This document shows, in pieces, positions 12,577 to 15,425 of a DNA stretch of 15,425 nucleotides. The first letter of the stretch is position 1; every line of letters begins with the position of its first letter. The notes beneath the pieces were generated by a model. That model was not told where the DNA came from, did no database searches, and worked only from the letters and a program-made list of their open reading frames with translations. Source of the DNA: Gammaproteobacteria bacterium (lineage in GTDB: Bacteria > Pseudomonadota > Gammaproteobacteria > Steroidobacterales > Steroidobacteraceae); assembly GCA_030039615.1 (NCBI GenBank), contig JASHVF010000016.1, positions 1 to 15,425 of the forward strand, in the 5' to 3' direction. The position numbers and the translations under genes were made by a program.

Positions 12577-15425
12577 ATGAACACCGTAGTGAAGATTGAC
12601 CCGAAGGACATCGATGCCATTCCGTTCCAGGAGGCATCGCTCGATATCTGGGACAAGAAGTATCGGCTCACGGCCAAGGACGGGACGCCGGTCGACAAGA
12701 CGATGGACGACACCTACAAGCGTGTCGCCCGAGCGCTCGCCGACGTCGAGAGCCTCGAGGCGCGCGAGCACTGGTACGAGCGCTTCCTGTGGGCGCTGCG
12801 TCGCGGCGCGATTCCGGCCGGGCGCGTGACCTCCAACGCCGGTGCGCTCGAGCACAAGCCGTCGACCTCGACGATCAACTGCACTGTGTCCGGGACCATC
12901 CACGACTCGATGGAGGACATACTCAAGAAGGTCTACGAAGCGGGGCTCACGCTGCGTGCGGGCTGTGGAATCGGTTATGAGCACTCGACGCTGCGACCGC
13001 GCGGCGCCTACGTGTCGGGCGCGGGCGCCTATACCTCCGGTCCGCTCTCGTTCATGGATATTTTCGACAAGATGTGTTTCACCATCTCGTCGGCCGGCGG
13101 ACGTCGCGGCGCGCAGATGGGCACATTCGACATCGGCCATCCGGATGTCATGGATTTCATCCGCGCCAAGCGCGAGAACGGGCGGCTGCGACAGTTCAAC
13201 CTGTCGCTGCTGATCACCGACGACTTCATGCGCGCCGTGCGCGAGGATCGCGAGTGGAAGCTCGCATTCCCGCTGACGCGCAAGGAGTACGAGTCCGAGC
13301 GACCAGATCTCAACGATGCCGGCAAGTTCCTGTGGCGCGAATGGCCCGCACATGACGGTTACGTCGTGAACGACGATGGCCTCGTAGCCTGCAGGATCTA
13401 CAAGACACTGCCGGCCCGTCGCATGTGGGACGTGATCATGACGTCCACCTACGACTTCGCCGAGCCCGGCTTCATCCTCATAGACCGCGTAAATGAGATG
13501 AACAACAACTGGTGGTGCGAGAACATCCGCGCCACCAACCCGTGCGTAACGGCTGACACGTGGGTGCAGACAGGTAGCGGCCCGCGACAAGTCAAGGAGC
13601 TGATTGGTCGACAGTTCGTAGCTCGGCTAGATGGCAGAGACTATGCAACGGGAGCTGACGGCTTCTACACGACAGGGCACAAGCCTGTCGTGCGCATCGA
13701 CACCACAGAAGGCTATTCGCTGAGACTCACGGCTGATCACCGTGTGCGTCGTTATTCGAAGCTTACGCGTTGGACAGCCGAGATGGAGTGGTGCCCCGCA
13801 AGTGAGCTTCGAGCGGGCGACCAGATTGTGTTGAACGATCATCGCCGCGGTGACTCGTGGGAGGGCGCGCATACCCACGAGGAAGGCTACTTGATCGGAT
13901 TGCTTATGGGTGACGGCGTATTGAAGTCCGATGCCGCTGTGCTTTCAGTCTGGGCTGCTGCGGCGGAGGCCAACGGCGATTCGGGAGGCGTTTCGCCGGG
14001 TGTTCGGGCAGTCATGACCGAGGCTCTGGCAGCCGCGCGGACTTTGTCGTACCGGTACCGGACAGATTTCAAGGGCTGGGCTCCGGTGAATGGCCGCTTC
14101 GAGCATCGAATGACTTTACGGCCGCTCAAGGCGCTCGCCGATTCGCTCGGTATGACCGCGGGACGAAAGTGGATTGCACCGCCGATGGAGCGCGCCTCAA
14201 GCGATTTCTGCAGAGGTTTTCTGCGAGGGTTCTTTGACGCTGACGGCAGCGTCCAGGGACGGCAGGACAAGGGCGTTAGTGTTCGGCTCGCCCAGTCTGA
14301 CATCGGGAGGCTGCAGGCAGTGCAGCGCATGCTCTTGCGGCTCGGCATCAGTTCGCGGATCTACCGTGACCGACGGAGTGCGGGCAGCACGATGCTCCCT
14401 GACGGCAAGGGTGGCAGGCGCGCCTATCAGACCATGCCTCAACACGAGCTGGTCATCGGCTCGGCGGGACTCGAGCAATTTGCATTGAAGATTGGATTTG
14501 GCGACAGCGACAAACAACATCATCTCGAGCGCTCTCTTTCCAACTGTCGTCGTACTCTGAATCGCGAGCGCTTTGCCGCACGTGTTGAGCGTGTCGTCGA
14601 GGATGGAACGGAAGACGTGTACGACGTACAGGTTCCGGGAGTCCATGCATTCGATGCGAATGGCCTTCATGCGCACAACTGTGGCGAGCAGGCGCTTCCG
14701 CCGTACGGCTCGTGCCTGCTGGGCTCGGTGAATCTGACACGCTTCGTGCGTCATCCGTTCACCGATTTCGCCGAGTTTGACTGGAACGAATACCGCGAGG
14801 TGGTGAAGGTCTTCACGCGCATGCTCGACAACGTGGTGGAGGTCAACGGCCTGCCGCTCGAGAAGCAGCGCGAGGAGATCCTGCGCAAGCGCCGTCACGG
14901 CATGGGCTTCCTCGGGCTGGGCAGCACCATGACGCTGCTGCGCATGAAGTACGGCTCGCCCGAGTCGGTGCAGTTCACCGAGGAAGTGTCGCGCGAGATG
15001 GCGCTCGCCGGCTGGGAGGCGGCGCTCGAGCTCGCCCGCGAGAAGGGCCCGGCGCCCATCATGAACGAGGAGTTCACGGTCACGAAGGAAATGCTGCGCA
15101 AGCGTCCGGAGATGGCGCGCGACGGCTGGCGGCCGGGCGCGAAGATCGCCGGGCGGCTGCTGCACGCGAAATACAGCCGTTACATGCAGCGCGTGGCGGA
15201 GGTGGCGCCGCGCCTGGTGCACGAGCTGGCCGAGACCGGTGCGCGCTTCACGCATCACTCCTCGATCGCACCGACCGGCACGATCTCGCTGTCGCTCGCC
15301 AACAATGCCTCGAACGGCATCGAGCCGTCGTTCGCGCATCACTACTTCCGCAACGTCATCCGCGAGGGAAAGAAGTCGAAGGAGAAGATCGACGTTTATT
15401 CGTTCGAGCTGCTCGCCTACCGCGA
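12577..15425 (+). CDS. nrdJ: Class II (adenosylcobalamin-dependent) ribonucleotide reductase NrdJ, intein-containing, 3' end cut off
   Basis: NrdJ reduces ribonucleotides to deoxyribonucleotides using a thiyl radical generated by coenzyme B12, with no oxygen requirement. The frame is open from 12577 to the window end (949 codons), including a 379-residue intein. The N-extein (residues 1-322) has SLDIWDKKYRL, GRVTSNAGALEHKP, STINCTVSG (redox Cys102), LRAGCGIGYEHSTLRPRGAY and ISSAGGRRGAQMGTFD. The C-extein begins CGEQALPPYGSCLLGSVNL. After splicing the loop reads NPCGE, with the thiyl-radical Cys323, flanking Asn321 and Glu325, and second redox Cys334; these fit T. maritima NrdJ C322/C333. PTGTISLSLANNASNG is the phosphate-binding loop. 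ATG 12577 is chosen by homology; GGAG lies 13 bases upstream, which is far, and in-frame TTG codons at 12538 and 12544 are alternatives. The C-terminus is outside the window. Confidence 0.95.
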   Translation, partial: MNTVVKIDPKDIDAIPFQEASLDIWDKKYRLTAKDGTPVDKTMDDTYKRVARALADVESLEAREHWYERFLWALRRGAIPAGRVTSNAGALEHKPSTSTINCTVSGTIHDSMEDILKKVYEAGLTLRAGCGIGYEHSTLRPRGAYVSGAGAYTSGPLSFMDIFDKMCFTISSAGGRRGAQMGTFDIGHPDVMDFIRAKRENGRLRQFNLSLLITDDFMRAVREDREWKLAFPLTRKEYESERPDLNDAGKFLWREWPAHDGYVVNDDGLVACRIYKTLPARRMWDVIMTSTYDFAEPGFILIDRVNEMNNNWWCENIRATNPCVTADTWVQTGSGPRQVKELIGRQFVARLDGRDYATGADGFYTTGHKPVVRIDTTEGYSLRLTADHRVRRYSKLTRWTAEMEWCPASELRAGDQIVLNDHRRGDSWEGAHTHEEGYLIGLLMGDGVLKSDAAVLSVWAAAAEANGDSGGVSPGVRAVMTEALAAARTLSYRYRTDFKGWAPVNGRFEHRMTLRPLKALADSLGMTAGRKWIAPPMERASSDFCRGFLRGFFDADGSVQGRQDKGVSVRLAQSDIGRLQAVQRMLLRLGISSRIYRDRRSAGSTMLPDGKGGRRAYQTMPQHELVIGSAGLEQFALKIGFGDSDKQHHLERSLSNCRRTLNRERFAARVERVVEDGTEDVYDVQVPGVHAFDANGLHAHNCGEQALPPYGSCLLGSVNLTRFVRHPFTDFAEFDWNEYREVVKVFTRMLDNVVEVNGLPLEKQREEILRKRRHGMGFLGLGSTMTLLRMKYGSPESVQFTEEVSREMALAGWEAALELAREKGPAPIMNEEFTVTKEMLRKRPEMARDGWRPGAKIAGRLLHAKYSRYMQRVAEVAPRLVHELAETGARFTHHSSIAPTGTISLSLANNASNGIEPSFAHHYFRNVIREGKKSKEKIDVYSFELLAYR
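13543..14679 (+). mobile_element. Intein with LAGLIDADG homing endonuclease inside nrdJ
   Basis: This in-frame 379-residue insertion has every intein block. Block A starts with nucleophile C1 (CVTADTWVQTGSG). Block B holds T63-A-D-H66. The dodecapeptide motifs are LIGLLMGDG (117-125, D124) and FLRGFFDADG (226-235, D232/D234). Block D is RKWIAPPM and block H resembles LQAVQRMLLRLGIS. Block F is VEDGTEDVYDVQVPGVHAFD, and block G ends GLHAH378-N379, followed by Cys+1 of the host. No stop or frameshift interrupts it, so both splicing and endonuclease activities look intact. It lies between Pro322 and the catalytic Cys of NrdJ. Codons rare in the neighbouring genes (CTA, TTA, AGA, GTA, GCA) are frequent inside, a sign of horizontal arrival. 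Confidence 0.95.

Noticed and set aside
13627..14348. Open frames on the minus strand within the intein region
   Set aside because: The plus-strand intein frame is complete with all splicing and endonuclease motifs; the antisense frames have no family features.
1..15425. Novel defence system, prophage, insertion sequence or CRISPR array
   Set aside because: Every gene belongs to a known housekeeping or stress family, and no transposase, phage gene or repeat-spacer pattern is visible. The only mobile element is the intein.

Overview
This is a GC-rich chromosomal segment from a gammaproteobacterium. That assignment rests on gene content: rpsU-dnaG divergent from tsaD, with folB, uppP and cca close by, is the core of the locus known from E. 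coli (cca-uppP-folB-plsY-tsaD / rpsU-dnaG-rpoD). A lineage near Xanthomonadales or Nevskiales is only a guess from GC content and neighbour families. There are no tRNA or rRNA genes, CRISPR arrays, insertion sequences or prophage genes.

Region 1 (1-2205, minus strand) is the macromolecular-synthesis operon: rpsU, a GatB/YqeY-domain gene and the 5' part of dnaG, which runs off the window start. A good sigma-70 promoter lies upstream of rpsU. Region 2 (2269-4210, plus) holds tsaD (tRNA t6A modification), folB and folK (two steps of pterin/folate synthesis); plsY, which separates tsaD from folB in E. coli, is missing. Region 3 (4222-5010, minus) is a PTR1/FolM-type pteridine reductase, convergent with folK, so three pterin-related genes are adjacent. 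It is divergent, with only 11 bases between start codons, from region 4 (5022-7098, plus): a MidA/NDUFAF7-family methyltransferase and a UppP/BacA undecaprenyl-pyrophosphate phosphatase. Region 5 (7092-9405) is cca (minus), back to back with a lipoprotein predicted aminopeptidase carrying HExxH (plus). Region 6 (9402-11983, minus) is an NDUFA9-like NAD(P)-binding protein, a short HtrA-type periplasmic protease with one PDZ domain, and a small heat-shock protein (Hsp20) with its own terminator: a protein-quality-control group.

Region 7 (11984-12576) is a 593-base intergenic region, AT-rich in its centre. It carries a 16-base perfect palindrome resembling an NrdR box, a second weaker NrdR-like site, candidate promoters and further palindromes. 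Region 8 (12577-15425, plus, running off the end) is nrdJ, a class II adenosylcobalamin-dependent ribonucleotide reductase.

The standout feature is a 379-residue intein inside nrdJ, with a complete LAGLIDADG homing endonuclease. It sits immediately before the catalytic thiyl-radical cysteine, so the splicing nucleophile (Cys+1) and the catalytic radical residue are the same amino acid. The rest is mostly housekeeping, with secondary points of interest: recurrent TAGAAT boxes just before start codons, altered motifs in UppP and Cca, and a leader upstream of nrdJ that partly resembles a cobalamin riboswitch.
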